Assembly (NCBI GenBank): GCA_020466095.1
Contig: CM035806.1
Location: 90,886,511 to 90,950,510 of the forward strand
Reading direction: 5' to 3'
DNA from: Chlorops oryzae
Lineage: Eukaryota; Arthropoda; Insecta; Diptera; Chloropidae
DNA length: 64,000 bases
In this document: one piece after another, positions 63,072-64,000 of the stretch
Layout: every line of letters starts with the position of its first letter
Numbering within the stretch: the stretch's first letter is position 1
Program-made: the position numbers and the translations under genes
Notes under the pieces: generated by a model
Seen by the model: only the letters and a program-made list of their open reading frames with translations
Told to the model about the DNA's origin: nothing
Database searches by the model: none

Positions 63072-63908
63072 TAGGGATTCCAATCCCGGGATCCCGGGAT
63101 CCCGGGATCCCGGACGTTTTCTAGTCCCGAAATTCCCGGGATTAGTCTTCGTTAATCCCGGGGCATTTTTGCAATTATTTTTAACTGTCGAGGTAGAAAT
63201 ATCGAAATATAATCAGATGAAAATGCTTTAAGATATAACGTTGCAAGTGGGTGTAATACGTTAGTGAACATAAAAATCTATACGATGGTTATTTTTGTAC
63301 GTTTAGTACATTAAATGCGATAACTACATGTTTTACGTAGCGTGCCATCATTTATCTCTTGTGTAGCCTCACAGTTAGCCGAATGATCTCCGATCAGCTG
63401 CAGTGTTGTTAAATGTAGGTACAATTCCCTCACGACTTTGACAGCTGGGTTTGGTGGTAAACGAAAAAACTGATTAGAAAATAATTTGATTTGTAAGAGA
63501 AAATCGATTTTTGTATTTGAAACCATTAAAATACGCAGTCGCCAGACTATTGTAATTCAGCTATGATAATGCAAATATAAGTAAATAAAATCGTAAGGAT
63601 TTTTGTAGGGAAATATTTGTGTAAGCAAAGGAAAAAGTAGTGATTTTTTGGGGCTGTGTAGGAAATATCAGAAAAAGAATTTAACATCACTGATTCAGCT
63701 GTTATGCTTCAAATAACTGGAATGTTATTAAGTTTTTGTTTTTTTTATTATTGTTAATGTGAAACATAGCTCAAATAAAAAAAATTTAAAAATTTATTCG
63801 TTTTAAGCATTCTTCCTAATCCCGGGACCGATCCCGGGATCCCGGGATTGAAATTTTGGAATCCCGAAATCCCGGGATTGGCATTTTGGCCATTTTTTGG
63901 AATCCCTA
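63072..63908. mobile_element. Non-autonomous hAT element with CCCGGGAT subterminal repeats
   Basis: 837 bp, flanked by an 8-bp target duplication ATACTAAT (63064-63071 and 63909-63916). The ends TAGGGATTCCAA and TTGGAATCCCTA are inverted repeats. Each end is packed with CCCGGGAT units (five or more at 63088-63116 and around 63135-63160; at 63820-63875 on the right), which are themselves palindromic. The core is AT-rich and encodes no transposase; the frame 63311-63526 (minus) is short and unrecognised. TIR start and 8-bp duplication identify the hAT superfamily. Confidence 0.93.
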
Positions 63909-63916
63909 ATACTAAT

Positions 63917-64000
63917 ATCACAAAATCATTGAGTACACTGATTTCGTATTGTCTTTGTCTTCTTTTGTGTTTGTGGCGAGCTCTCCTCTCTGTTGGAATG
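63917..64000. other. Window edge, nothing recognised
   Basis: 84 bases beyond the hAT target duplication with no identifiable feature. Confidence 0.4.

Overview
The window is a eukaryotic chromosome segment from an insect, most likely a higher fly (Diptera). It is AT-rich and almost entirely made of transposable elements in several stages of decay. Three things point to Diptera: mariner, copia, BEL/Pao and errantivirus-type gypsy elements together, a tandem-repeat element rich in GTGGGCGTGG and GGAC units, and one intact exon of an ionotropic glutamate receptor. I found no intact host gene, rRNA or tRNA. The glutamate receptor exon (47454-47618, minus strand) is the only convincing host coding sequence.

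Layout. 1-3183: an AT-rich fold-back repeat with a mariner (mariner-1) inserted at a TA site, then a coiled-coil ORF1-like LINE fragment. 3184-12798: a copia element (5' LTR, tRNA-iMet-type primer site, gag, protease) split by a complete BEL/Pao element (BEL-1, 3988-12204, minus strand, 534-bp LTRs, GACGG target duplication). 12799-19740: a 5'-truncated gypsy/errantivirus-like element (gypsy-1) with protease, RT, RNase H and integrase, then an unexpected Ulp1/SENP-like cysteine protease, then a membrane-fusion env. 20002-20900: a tandem-repeat element with 11-bp terminal inverted repeats. 21660-24420: an LTR-like block, a BEL gag fragment, a small ORF and a 263-bp tandem duplication. 24458-25739: mariner-2. 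26180-36414: a broken Polinton/Maverick-like element (capsid-type genes, integrase C-terminus with chromodomain, protein-primed DNA polymerase B), interrupted by 165-bp tandem repeats that carry a 3.6-kb hAT element (hAT-1, 8-bp target duplication). 36890-37330: a minisatellite with 120-bp higher-order period. 37570-46210: LINE fragments, a second hAT (hAT-2), a 734-bp TTAA-flanked MITE and a candidate second MITE. 47454-47618: the receptor exon. 50329-51241: two tandem arrays and a gypsy-type primer site. 51646-58858: a second complete but degenerate BEL/Pao (BEL-3, AGCAG target duplication), inserted in what looks like a second errantivirus-like element (gypsy-2), whose gag/pro and env remnants lie at 58864-62690. 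62817-62846: a hammerhead-like, Penelope-type motif. 63072-63908: a non-autonomous hAT built from CCCGGGAT repeats.

The elements do not cooperate as a pathway; they are a nested stack. Target duplications and paralogous empty sites give a partial order of insertion: copia before BEL-1, gypsy-2 before BEL-3, the 165-bp array before hAT-1, the LINE before the TTAA MITE, the fold-back before mariner-1. Every autonomous element here carries at least one frameshift or nonsense codon, so none looks able to encode its own full protein set. The most unusual items are the C48-type protease between pol and env of gypsy-1, the extra zinc-knuckle/arginine-rich ORF downstream of integrase in BEL-1, and the orphan receptor exon.
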